Assembly: GCA_024506175.1 (NCBI GenBank)
Contig: JAMBEQ010000010.1
Span: 1-32,584, forward strand
DNA: 32,584 nt
Origin: Methylocystis sp.
GTDB taxonomy: Bacteria; Pseudomonadota; Alphaproteobacteria; Rhizobiales; Beijerinckiaceae
Reading direction: 5' to 3'
A model generated the notes under the pieces. The model was not told where the DNA came from. It did no database searches and saw only the letters and a list, made by a program, of their open reading frames with translations. Shown here piece after piece: positions 1 to 7,504 of this stretch. Numbering within the stretch: the first letter of the stretch is position 1; each line of letters starts with the position of its first letter. Made by a program: the position numbers and the translations under genes.

Positions 1-149
1 GACTGCATGCACTCGCCACTCACACAAACGCTGACACGAGTATCGCCCGCAAGCTAGACCCAGGATGTTGACGAAACATTAACCCTCACGGTCACCTAAT
101 CTCGGTAACGGTCGATTCACTTTTTTCGCGGCCGTTGCGGAGAGAGCAA
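1..149. other. left-edge non-coding stretch
   Basis: No reading frame here looks like a gene on either strand. The interval probably holds the promoter of the small gene starting at 150 and perhaps that of a gene to the left of the window. An AT-richer segment lies around 70-125, including a TTAACC and a run of T at 120-126, but no promoter could be assigned with confidence. Confidence 0.4.
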
Positions 150-350
150 ATGGGGGAAGTTGTCGGCTTCCGACTGCGCGAGAAAAAATCGCGCGAAAAA
201 GGCGAGCCGCCCACGGGCGGGGCGCAAATCCTTTTCTTTCTCGGCGCCCGCTACATGCGCGCCGAAGATTCGCTCGACGCGAGAGGCGGCGCATCGCCCA
301 CCGTCGGGGGCGGGTCTAGCGGCGGCAAGAAGCGCAAAAAACGCGCATGA
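150..350 (+). CDS. small basic protein of unknown function (66 aa)
   Basis: The ATG at 150 is preceded by GGAGAGAG at a good ribosome-binding distance. The 66-residue product starts MGEVVGFRLREKK, has a short hydrophobic core (GGAQILFFLGARYMR, about residues 24-38), then a Gly-rich stretch and a Lys/Arg tail ending KKRKKRA. Small proteins with a 'basic N-terminus plus GGAxILFFxGxRY' pattern occur in Hyphomicrobiales as far as I recall, but no function is known to me. It has no signal peptide or clear membrane helix. It lies 100 bp upstream of comEC on the same strand and could share its transcript. Other frames over this interval give Arg/Pro-rich translations typical of GC-rich shadows. Confidence 0.6.
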   Translation: MGEVVGFRLREKKSREKGEPPTGGAQILFFLGARYMRAEDSLDARGGASPTVGGGSSGGKKRKKRA

Positions 351-649
351 GCCGTCCGTGAGCGTGGGTATTGGGGCGCCTTGAACACGGGCATGGCGCG
401 CAGCGGCGATCCAAGTTAACCTGCCCCGGTTAGCAACCGAGGGGCTTCGTGTGAGCGACGCCACGCGCGCAGCCGAGAATGACGAGCGTCGAGGCGGCGC
501 CCTCTCGCTCCGGCTCGCCCCGCATCTGCAAATTTTCGCTAGCGCCTTCCGCGACGCCTATGCGCAGGAAGCCGAGCTACGGCGCCCTTTCCTGTGGAGC
601 GCCGTCGCGGCCGGCGCCGGCGTCGTGCTCTATTTCGCTGCCGAGCGCG

Positions 650-690
650 AGCCGCCCCTCGCATTGTGCTTGGCCGCTCGCGGCTTTCTC
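650..690 (+). other. comEC: first frame change within comEC
   Basis: Upstream of this interval ComEC-like sequence is read in the frame of the 451 start; downstream it is read one base further on (FSLLAFATRR). Candidate causes are an extra C in the CCCC run at about 656-659 or a small duplication in the alternating GC-rich GCCGCTCGCGGCT. The exact base cannot be fixed from the sequence alone. Confidence 0.6.
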
Positions 691-1149
691 GCTGCTCGCC
701 TTCGCCACCCGCCGCCACGCGCGCGCAAACGCTCTGTTTTTAGCGCTCGCCTTTGGCGCCGCGGGATTCGCCTCGGGCGCCTGGCGCGCGGCGCGGGTGG
801 CGGCGCCGATCGTGCCGCGCGTCGGCGTCGGCGAGCTGACCGGCTTCGTGGAAGAGGTCGACCTGCGCCGCGCCGGCGCACGCTTCGTGCTGCGCGTTGC
901 GAGCGCGGAAGGCCTGCCGGGCGGCGTCGCGCCGGCGCGCGTGCGGCTGACGACGCGGGGCGAGCCCGATTTCGCGGCCGGAGACTTCATCGCTTTGAAG
1001 GCGCGGCTCATGCCCCCCGCCCGCGCGGCGCTCCCCGGGGGCTATGACTTCGCCCGCGATGCTTACTTTGCCAGCCTCGGCGGCGTGGGCAATGCGCTCG
1101 GGCGCATCGAAACCATGCCGCCGCCGGACCCCGCGCCTTTATCCTTGCG

Positions 1150-1156
1150 TTTTTTT
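1150..1156 (+). other. comEC: second comEC frame change at a T7 homopolymer
   Basis: Seven consecutive T occur here. With six T the frame would read LRFFASVDRVRNALALR without interruption and join the DUF4131-like region to the competence domain. One extra T therefore fully explains the break: a slippage mutation, a phase-variable tract or a base-calling error. Confidence 0.7.
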
Positions 1157-2752
1157 CGCCTCTGTCGACCGCGTCCGCAACGCCCTGGCGCTTCGCGTCT
1201 ACAAGACCATCGGCGGAGACGCAGGCGCGATCGCCGCTGCGATGGTGACGGGCAAGCGGGATTTCCTCTCTGAAGAGGCCAAGGACCTCATCCGCCGCGC
1301 CGGCATCTTCCATATCGTCACCATCTCCGGCATGCAGATGACGCTGGTCGCGGGCATGTTCTTCGTCGGGCTGCGTCGCCTGCTCGCCATGTCGCAGACG
1401 CTCGCGCTCAACTACCCCATCAAGAAATGGGCGGCCGCGCTCGCCATGGTTGGCGCGGCTCTTTACGACATCGGCACGGGCTCGCGGTTCGGAACCGAGC
1501 GCGCTCTGGTCATGACGCTCATCATGCTCGCGGCCGTGCTCTTCGATCGGCCGTCGCTTTCCATGCGCAATCTGGCGCTCGCCGCCCTCTTCGTCATCGC
1601 CTTCGAACCCGAGGCGATCATGGGCGCGAGCTTTCAGCTTTCCTTCGCGGCGGTGGCGGCGCTCATCGCCGTTTACGAATGGCGCGGGGATCATCTCGCC
1701 GCAAGCCGACGACAAATCATTCGGCCGGGCGTTTGGAGCCGTTTCGCTGAATGGCGCGAGATCGTGTCGGAGAGAGCCCTACATGGGCCGGGCGCGACGC
1801 TCGTCGCGACGCTCTGCGCGACCTCCGCCACCGCCTCTTTCATGGCCTATGATTTTCACGAGCTCAGCCCCTATGTGCTCATCGGCAATCCGATGACCCT
1901 CGCGGCTATCGAATTTTTCGCCGTGCCCTGCGCGCTGGTGGGCGCCGCTCTCTATCCCCTCAGCCTCGATGGTTTCATATGGCGCTATCTCGAGATGGGA
2001 ATCGGTCTCGTGATGTGGCTTGCTGGCCTCATCGCAAACGCGCCGGGCGCGAGCCTGCATGTGAAGGCCTTCGCGCCCTGGGCCATCGTGTTTCTCACCC
2101 TCGCCGTGCTGTCCGCCGTCTTGTGGCGGACATGGTTCTTGCGCGCAACCGCGATCCCACTCGCCCTGATCGGCCTCATGGGCGCTAAGAGCGGCGCCGG
2201 CTTCGATCTGGCCGCGCCCGCGACAGGGGAGGCCGCGGCCCTGCGACGCCCTTCGGGCGAACTCGCGCTCCTCGGCAAAAAACCTGGCGCCTTCGCTGCC
2301 GAACAATGGCTGCGCGCCGACGCGGACGCGCGCGCCGTCTCCGAGGCGAAAAGCGGAACAGGCTGTGATGATTATGGCTGCATCGGCCGCGCTGTCGATG
2401 GAAGGGTCGTTGCGCTGGTGACGGCGCGCGCCGCCTTTTTCGAAGACTGCGCCCGCGCCGCGATCATCGTCACGCCCCTCCGGGCGCCCGAAGGTTGCAA
2501 CGCCCCGATCGTCATCGACCGCCGCAAGCTCGCGGAGACGGGCGCCGTCTCACTGCGCATTCTGGAGGGAGGCGCCATCGAATGGACGACCGCGCGGGGG
2601 GTCGACGAAGATCGACCCTGGTCGCCAAAGCCCGCGCAGCCGGCAAAGCGCGCGATTGCGCCAGACGAGGAGGCGGAAGAGGCGGCGCTCGCCGAGCCGC
2701 TGGAGTAAGAGGCGAGCAGGAAAATAGGCGCTGGCGCTAGATTCGGAGCCAG

Positions 2753-2785
2753 AGCCGACTCCGTTCCCGGCTCAGGAGTTCGGCT
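2753..2785. terminator. inverted repeat between convergent comEC and lexA
   Basis: AGCCGACTCC at 2753-2762 pairs with GGAGTTCGGCT at 2775-2785 apart from a one-base bulge. It lies between two convergent genes, where a bidirectional terminator would be expected. No U-run follows on either strand, so the call is weak. Confidence 0.25.
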
Positions 2786-2902
2786 GATTATCCTTTGGGA
2801 TTCCAGATCGCCCGTAGGAAGAAGTCGAAGGTCTAGCATGCGGCCAGGCGGCGATGACAAGCCCCGGCGCGCCTGCGCCTCAGCGCCGACCGGCCGCCGC
2901 GC

Positions 2903-3610
2903 TCAATATTTCCTCAGCAGGCTCACCAGCTTACCCTGAATGCGCACCTTGTCGGGCCCGAATATGCGCGTCTCATAGGCGGGGTTCGCCGCCTCCAACG
3001 CGATCGAGGCGCCGCGCTTGCGCAGCCGCTTCAACGTGGCTTCCTCGTCCTCGATCAGCGCGACGACGATATCCCCCGTCTCGGCGTAGTCTTGCTTCCT
3101 GATGACGACCGTGTCGCCATCGAGAATCCCCGCTTCGATCATTGAGTCCCCGCGCACCTCTAGCGCGAAATGCTCGCCGCTCGACAGCATCTCAGGCGGC
3201 AGGCTGATCGTATGGCTGCGGCTCTGAATGGCCGAGATTGGCGTGCCGGCGGCGATGCGTCCCATGACAGGAATAGCGACCTGCTGGTTCGCGTCGTCGT
3301 CGCTGCGTTCGTGCAACGGGCGGACGCGGCCGAGATTTCCCTGAATGATCGAAGGGGAGAACTTGCCCCCGCGCGCGCCCGCCTGCGGGGTGGCCGATTC
3401 GGGCAACCTCAGAACCTCGAGCGCGCGCGCGCGATTCGGGAGGCGCCGGATGAAACCGCGCTCCTCGAGCGCCAGGATGAGCCGGTGAATGCCGGATTTG
3501 GATCGCAAATCCAGCGCGTCCTTCATCTCGTCAAAGGAGGGCGGGACGCCGGTCTCCTTCAGCCGCTCGTGGATGAAACGCAGCAGATCGCTCTGTTTTT
3601 TGGTCAGCAT
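2903..3610 (-). CDS. lexA: LexA SOS-response repressor/autoprotease
   Basis: LexA represses DNA-damage genes and cleaves itself when RecA filaments form. The 235-residue product starting [19 protein letters not shown] matches the family in length and order. The winged-helix N-terminus spans about residues 1-70 ([35 protein letters not shown]). The S24 peptidase domain spans about 110-235, with the Ala121-Gly122 cleavage site (GRIAAGTP), catalytic Ser156 ([11 protein letters not shown]) and Lys194 (EEATLKRL). I chose the start at 3610 because family members begin MLTxKQ; an upstream in-frame start at 3667 would add 19 atypical residues. An SOS box 78 bp upstream indicates autoregulation. It converges with comEC. 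Confidence 0.97.
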   Translation of the reverse strand: MLTKKQSDLLRFIHERLKETGVPPSFDEMKDALDLRSKSGIHRLILALEERGFIRRLPNRARALEVLRLPESATPQAGARGGKFSPSIIQGNLGRVRPLHERSDDDANQQVAIPVMGRIAAGTPISAIQSRSHTISLPPEMLSSGEHFALEVRGDSMIEAGILDGDTVVIRKQDYAETGDIVVALIEDEEATLKRLRKRGASIALEAANPAYETRIFGPDKVRIQGKLVSLLRKY

Positions 3611-3687
3611 AATCCGCCCTACCCCACGAATTGTCGCGCGACGTGCGCTTGGGCGCGCGCCAAACAAATCATGAACGGTTTATAGAC

Positions 3688-3702
3688 GTTCTCTGTGCGT
3701 TC
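3688..3702 (-). promoter_or_regulatory. SOS box (LexA operator) upstream of lexA
   Basis: The sequence reads GTTC-TCTGTGC-GTTC on the plus strand (GAAC-N7-GAAC on the lexA strand). This is an exact match to the alphaproteobacterial LexA operator of direct repeats GTTC-N7-GTTC. Its position 78 bp before the lexA start fits autorepression. Confidence 0.9.
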
Positions 3703-3792
3703 TGCAAGGAATATTGCTCAGACAGGGTTAAGGAAGGCCTTCTCAGCAAAAAGCTGCGCGGGACGGTCGCGGCCAAACAGCTGAAAAAGGGC

Positions 3793-3818
3793 TGCCGCCC
3801 CTCGCGCCTCGAGAGGCC
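3793..3818. repeat. partial copy of a palindromic intergenic repeat
   Basis: The segment TGCCGCCCCTCGCGC followed by YTCGAGASGCC matches the left end of the complete palindrome at 14766-14814, differing at about two of 26 positions. The right arm is missing, so this looks like a half-element left in the gap between the lexA promoter and the 3' end of the neighbouring lipoprotein gene. Confidence 0.4.
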
Positions 3819-3898
3819 AGCGGATCTGGATGAATCTCGGAGGTTGTCGGCAAACCGAGCCTCGTCCGGCGGCTCGCCAGGTTTTCGAGCGCGCGCTC

Positions 3899-5077
3899 CT
3901 ACTTCTTCTGGCCGAGAGCTTTTTTGATGGAGGATGTCGGCCCGTTTTCGTCGGCGGCCAGCGCCGACATGTCACGGCGCAGATCGGGGGGCAGCGAGCG
4001 GGCCGCAGTGGAGGACTCGGGCGTCCGGTCCGGAGCGGCCGCCTTGGCGGTCGCCAAGGTTACGACCGGCGATTTTGCGGCAAGCTGCTTGGCGGCTTTG
4101 GCCCCGTCGCGGACGGGCTTCTCATCGAGCGCAATCTCGGAAGGAGCCGTGAGCGCTTCGGGGCGGCTCGTCTCGGCGACCCGCGACAGGAAACTCGGAT
4201 GCATGCCGCCGTCTTGATAGACGATGCGCACCGGTTTCACGCTCTCGGCGAGTTCGGCGATCTTTTCGTCGTCCTTCGCCGCTTTCGCCGATACGCTGGC
4301 GACGAGCTCGGGATCGCGCTTCAAGGGCGGGCAAGCGGAAACCGGATCCATATCGCCGTTCGCGGTCGCATCGAAGACATAGCGGCGCCCGCAGAAGGCG
4401 ACCTGCGGCTCCTGCTTGGTCACCTCGAAATGGTCGTTGCCTTCCTTGAGGTTCTTCCAGAAGCCGATATTCGGGTCCAGCCGGTGCTTGGCGAGATTTT
4501 CGGCGCTCATCCGGAATGGATAGGACTGCATCTGAATGGCGCGCTGGCCGCCTTCGAAGCTCGACCGGGCGATGGCGTAGATCTCGGCGATCTGCGCGTC
4601 GGTCATGGAGAAGCAGCCAGCGGAAGAACAGGCGCCGTGCACCATGATGGTGCTCCCGGAATGGCCCAGCGCGCGGTCCAGCTCGTTGGGATAGCCGACG
4701 TTGAAGGAAAGGTAATACGACGAATTGGGGTTCATCTGCGCGGGCGTGATGGAATAGAAGCCCTCCGGCACCTGGCGATCGCCCTCGCGCGTCTTGGGCC
4801 CGAGCTGGCCCGACCAGCGGCACATGGGGTAAGTCTTCAGGTGGACGTATTTTCCGTCCGCGCCCATCTTCCAGATTTCGAGCTCCGCCTCTTTCTTATA
4901 GGCGCGGATCAGCATCGGCGCTTCTTTGGTCGTGCCGATCTGCTGCATCTTTGTGAGCGTCTCGGGCGGCACGGGCGCGAGCGCGCGGTGGGAAAGACCG
5001 CTTTCCTGGCAGGCGGATAGCGACAGGCCGGCAAAAGCGACGAGGGCCGCAAGCGGCTTCGACACCTGATATTTCAT
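3899..5077 (-). CDS. YafK-type L,D-transpeptidase-family lipoprotein
   Basis: The 392-residue product begins MKYQVSKPLAALVAFAGL and has a lipobox-like end of signal (LSLSAC, cysteine about residue 22), so it is probably a lipoprotein of the periplasm. The catalytic domain (about residues 40-230) contains the YkuD-family motif in the form IMVHGACSSAGCFSMTD, with the His and the second Cys as expected catalytic residues. The variant resembles YafK/DpaA proteins, which act on peptidoglycan-linked meso-DAP bonds; whether this one cross-links, tethers or hydrolyses cannot be told. The last 130 residues are Ala/Lys/Ser-rich, probably disordered, and end in KKALGQKK. The ATG at 5077 has GAGGGAG upstream; the frame's earlier start at 5113 lacks a signal peptide. 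It is transcribed in the same direction as accA, with a hairpin between them. Confidence 0.85.
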   Translation of the reverse strand: MKYQVSKPLAALVAFAGLSLSACQESGLSHRALAPVPPETLTKMQQIGTTKEAPMLIRAYKKEAELEIWKMGADGKYVHLKTYPMCRWSGQLGPKTREGDRQVPEGFYSITPAQMNPNSSYYLSFNVGYPNELDRALGHSGSTIMVHGACSSAGCFSMTDAQIAEIYAIARSSFEGGQRAIQMQSYPFRMSAENLAKHRLDPNIGFWKNLKEGNDHFEVTKQEPQVAFCGRRYVFDATANGDMDPVSACPPLKRDPELVASVSAKAAKDDEKIAELAESVKPVRIVYQDGGMHPSFLSRVAETSRPEALTAPSEIALDEKPVRDGAKAAKQLAAKSPVVTLATAKAAAPDRTPESSTAARSLPPDLRRDMSALAADENGPTSSIKKALGQKK

Positions 5078-5194
5078 GCGCTCAGCTCCCTCTGCGCCCC
5101 GGCGCCCGCGCATCCCTGGGCCACAAGCCGACGGGCTCGCGATAAATAATTACGCGCCTGAAGGTCGTGGCTTTCCTTTACAAGCTAACTGGTA

Positions 5195-5221
5195 GAATCG
5201 GACGAGAAAGTGTCCGAATTC
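5195..5221 (-). terminator. hairpin downstream of accA
   Basis: On the minus strand GAATTCGGAC (5221-5212) pairs with GTCCGATTC (5203-5195), with one bulged base and an eight-base loop. It lies 43 bp after the accA stop codon and before the lipoprotein gene. The U-run is poor, so it may instead be a structural element. Confidence 0.4.
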
Positions 5222-5263
5222 TCGCCATTGGCGGCGCAATTGCCGCAATTTGGCTCGTTTACC

Positions 5264-6229
5264 TTAACTTTTCGCTTCGATTTTCCGGCCCATGTTAAGG
5301 AATTTCTCCGTGCGCGCCGTGCGCAGCTGCTCGCGCGAAAGATTTCTCAGGCGGGAAAGCTCCGACGACACGGCCTCGCCCACGGCGGCGATGGCGGCGG
5401 CCGGATCGCGATGCGCGCCGCCGGCCGGCTCGGAGACGATCACGTCGATAATGCCGAATTTGAGCAAGTCCTGCGCAGTGATCTTCATGCTGGTCGCCGC
5501 ATCCTGCGCCTTGCCGGAGTCGCGCCACAGAATGGAGGCCGAGGCCTCCGGCGAGGCGACCGTGTAGACGGCGTGCTCGAGCATCAGCACTTTGTTGGCG
5601 GCGGCGATGGCGATGGCGCCCCCCGAACCGCCCTCGCCCACGACGACGGCCACATTGGGGACGCCGAGCGAAAGCGAAGCGTCGGTCGAGCGGGCGATGG
5701 CCTCGGCCTGACCGCGCTCTTCCGCGTCGATGCCAGGAAAAGCGCCCGCCGTGTCGACGAGCGAAATCACCGGCAGGCCGAAACGGTCGGCAAGCTCCAT
5801 AAGCCGCACGGCCTTGCGATATCCTTCAGGGCGCGCCATGCCGAAATTATGCGCGAGCCGGCTCGCTGTGTCGGAGCCCTTCTCCTGGCCGATGATGCAG
5901 ATGGGGTCGCCCTTGAAGCGGCCGAAGCCGCCCACAATCGCCGAGTCCTCGCCAAAAAGCCGGTCGCCCGCGAGCGGAGTGAATTCCGTGAGGAGCTGCT
6001 TCACATAGTCCGAAAAATGCGGCCGCTGGGGATGGCGGGCGACCTGAATTTTCTGCCAGGGCGTAAGCGTGGCGTAGAGATCGGCAAGCGCCTTGGCGGC
6101 CTTCGCCTCGAGCTTCGTCAGCTCTTCCGCGATCGAGACGCCTTCGCCGTTTCCCGCGAGCGCGCGCAGCTCCTCCACCTTGGTTTCAAGTTCGGCGACG
6201 GGCTTTTCAAAGTCGAGATAGGAGCGCAT
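5264..6229 (-). CDS. accA: acetyl-CoA carboxylase carboxyltransferase subunit alpha
   Basis: AccA with AccD transfers the carboxyl group from carboxybiotin to acetyl-CoA, making malonyl-CoA for fatty acid synthesis in the cytoplasm. The 321-residue product begins MRSYLDFEKPVAELETKVEE, the usual N-terminal helical region, followed by the crotonase-like carboxyltransferase fold. Family signatures include GGFGRFKGDPICIIGQEKG, MARPEGYRKAVRLMELAD, LVDTAGAFPGIDAEERGQAE and the glycine-rich GEGGSGGAIAIAAANKVLML that forms an oxyanion pocket. Length is normal (about 315-320 residues). The ATG at 6229 matches the family start; an upstream extension to 6412 is low-complexity and antisense to the next gene's start. 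It is divergent from the alpha/beta hydrolase gene, with 167 bp between starts. Confidence 0.97.
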   Translation of the reverse strand: MRSYLDFEKPVAELETKVEELRALAGNGEGVSIAEELTKLEAKAAKALADLYATLTPWQKIQVARHPQRPHFSDYVKQLLTEFTPLAGDRLFGEDSAIVGGFGRFKGDPICIIGQEKGSDTASRLAHNFGMARPEGYRKAVRLMELADRFGLPVISLVDTAGAFPGIDAEERGQAEAIARSTDASLSLGVPNVAVVVGEGGSGGAIAIAAANKVLMLEHAVYTVASPEASASILWRDSGKAQDAATSMKITAQDLLKFGIIDVIVSEPAGGAHRDPAAAIAAVGEAVSSELSRLRNLSREQLRTARTEKFLNMGRKIEAKS

Positions 6230-6396
6230 GGACGATTGTATTTCCTGCCAATGACAAGCGGCGCCCGGCGGCCTCTCGGGCGCGCGCAAACTCGCTGCAA
6301 CGGGGCGGGAAGTCAAGAAAAGCAAACCGGCTCCAAAAGCCGCGTTTTGAGCGCCGCCCCCGACGCTGTAAAAAGCGTGCCGAAAGGAGCCTTCGC

Positions 6397-7266
6397 GTGC
6401 CGACCATGCCACCCAAGAGCCGTTTTGTCGCCGCCCGCGACGGCCTGCGCCTGCATTACCTCGACTACGCCTGCGCGCCGGCGACGCGCTTGCCGCTCGT
6501 CTGCCTGCCCGGCCTTGCGCGCACGGCGGACGATTTCTTCCTCGTTGCGCAAGCCGCTCAGCACTCGGGCCGGCGCGTGTTGGCGCTCGACTATCGCGGC
6601 CGGGGGCGCTCCGAGTGGGACACGGACTGGCGCCATTACGATCCGGATGTCGAAGAGAACGACATCTTCACGGTTCTCGCCGACGCGGGCGTCGAGCAAG
6701 CCGTCTTCTTCGGGACCTCGCGCGGCGGTCTCCACACGATGCGCATCGCGCGCGCCCGGCCCGGGCTCATTCGCGCGGCGATCCTGAACGACATCGGCCC
6801 CGTGATCGAGAAGGCCGGCCTCTTGCGCATCAAGACCTATGTCGGCAAATTGCCGCCGCTCCAGAGGATGAGCGACGCCGCGGCGCTGCTTCGCTTCACC
6901 GCAAGCGCGGCCTTTCCCGCGATCAAGCCGGAGCAATGGGAAATCTTTGCGCGCCAGACGTTCGAGGAGCGGGACGGCAAGGTCGCGCTGCGCTACGATC
7001 CCGAGCTTATCCACACGCTCGACGACGTCACGGCGGAAGCGGACGTCGAGGATTTCTGGGAGCCTTTTGCGGCGCTCGCCGACGTTCCGATTCTCGCCGT
7101 GCGCGGCGCGACCTCGGATATTCTCTCGGAAGAAATCTTCGAAGAGATGGCGCGCCGCGCGCCGAGGCTCGAGCGCTATACCGTGCCCGGACAAGGCCAC
7201 GCGCCGCTGCTCCTGGATCAGCCGACGATCGAGCGGGTGATCGAGTTTTTGAACAGGCGAGACTGA
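6397..7266 (+). CDS. alpha/beta hydrolase
   Basis: This 289-residue protein has the canonical alpha/beta-hydrolase layout: an HG-loop equivalent (VCLPGLARTADDF, residues 35-47), the strand-turn ALDYRGRGRSEWD, the nucleophile elbow GTSRGG with Ser108, an acid near RGATSDILS, and a catalytic His in PGQGHAPLLLDQP near the C-terminus. It lacks a signal peptide, so it should be cytoplasmic. The substrate cannot be deduced; close families include esterases, C-C hydrolases and lactonases. The GTG at 6397 is preferred because AAGGAG ends seven bases upstream; an ATG at 6406 would be too far from it. It is divergent from accA and followed by a repeat-containing gap. Confidence 0.9.
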   Translation: MPTMPPKSRFVAARDGLRLHYLDYACAPATRLPLVCLPGLARTADDFFLVAQAAQHSGRRVLALDYRGRGRSEWDTDWRHYDPDVEENDIFTVLADAGVEQAVFFGTSRGGLHTMRIARARPGLIRAAILNDIGPVIEKAGLLRIKTYVGKLPPLQRMSDAAALLRFTASAAFPAIKPEQWEIFARQTFEERDGKVALRYDPELIHTLDDVTAEADVEDFWEPFAALADVPILAVRGATSDILSEEIFEEMARRAPRLERYTVPGQGHAPLLLDQPTIERVIEFLNRRD

Positions 7267-7325
7267 TATACCGGCGCGCGACGACCGGGTAATACGCCGA
7301 GTGTGACGCCTATCCCTCCTCTTAC

Positions 7326-7396
7326 GGGGTGGCGCAGCGAAGCCGCGTCGGGTGGGGTTCCGCCCCATCGCCGCGGTCGCTGAGAGCGCCCCACCC
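7326..7396. repeat. decayed GC-rich palindromic element
   Basis: The outer arms GGGGTGGCGC (7326-7335) and GCGCCCCACCC (7386-7396) pair imperfectly. Inside is a small perfect hairpin TGGGG-TTCCG-CCCCA. The arrangement resembles the long palindromic intergenic repeats of Hyphomicrobiales genomes. The 238-bp gap 7267-7504 holds no other recognisable feature. Confidence 0.35.
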
Positions 7397-7504
7397 GCGC
7401 TCGCTTCCCTTGCGCCAAGCGAGCAGAGGCCTTGCCTGTCGCAGCGCAATCGGATTAGTTTGAAAGTCGCGGCGTTTTTCTAAAAAATCTTATGCGAGCA
7501 ACCG

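Larger units (their letters stand above)
451..2708 (+). pseudogene. comEC: ComEC/Rec2-family DNA internalisation channel, broken by two frame changes
   Basis: ComEC is the inner-membrane channel that carries single-stranded DNA into the cytoplasm during natural transformation. The GTG at 451, with GAGGGG six bases upstream, opens the N-terminal part (LWSAVAAGAGVVLYFAAERE). Coding then moves to the next frame near 665-685 (FSLLAFATRRHARANALF, then the DUF4131-like region to PPPDPAPLSLRFF), and again at the T run 1150-1156, after which the competence domain continues (GAIAAAMVTGKRDFL, IFHIVTISGMQM) to the stop at 2708. Summed, the three parts give about 750 codons, the normal family length, so nothing large is missing. 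The longest intact piece is 1044-2708. The C-terminus (about 2200-2700) resembles the degenerate metallo-beta-lactamase-like end of alphaproteobacterial ComEC. Both changes shift in the same sense and the second sits in a homopolymer, so sequencing error is as possible as a true pseudogene. It is convergent with lexA. Confidence 0.8.

Noticed and set aside
3830-5020. 396-codon open frame antisense to the YafK-type lipoprotein gene
   Set aside because: The minus strand shows a lipobox signal and the HGxCxxxGC motif; the plus-strand translation is Arg/Gly/His-rich and has no recognisable features.
5210-6787. 525-codon plus-strand frame across accA
   Set aside because: AccA signatures on the minus strand and the hydrolase start at 6397 in another frame explain this interval.
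7326-7396. tRNA-like folding of the GC-rich element
   Set aside because: No cloverleaf with anticodon, T-arm consensus or CCA-end is present; a decayed palindromic repeat explains it better.
6313-7449. 378-codon minus-strand frame across the alpha/beta hydrolase
   Set aside because: The plus strand has the complete hydrolase with nucleophile elbow and catalytic His; the antisense product is Arg-rich noise.
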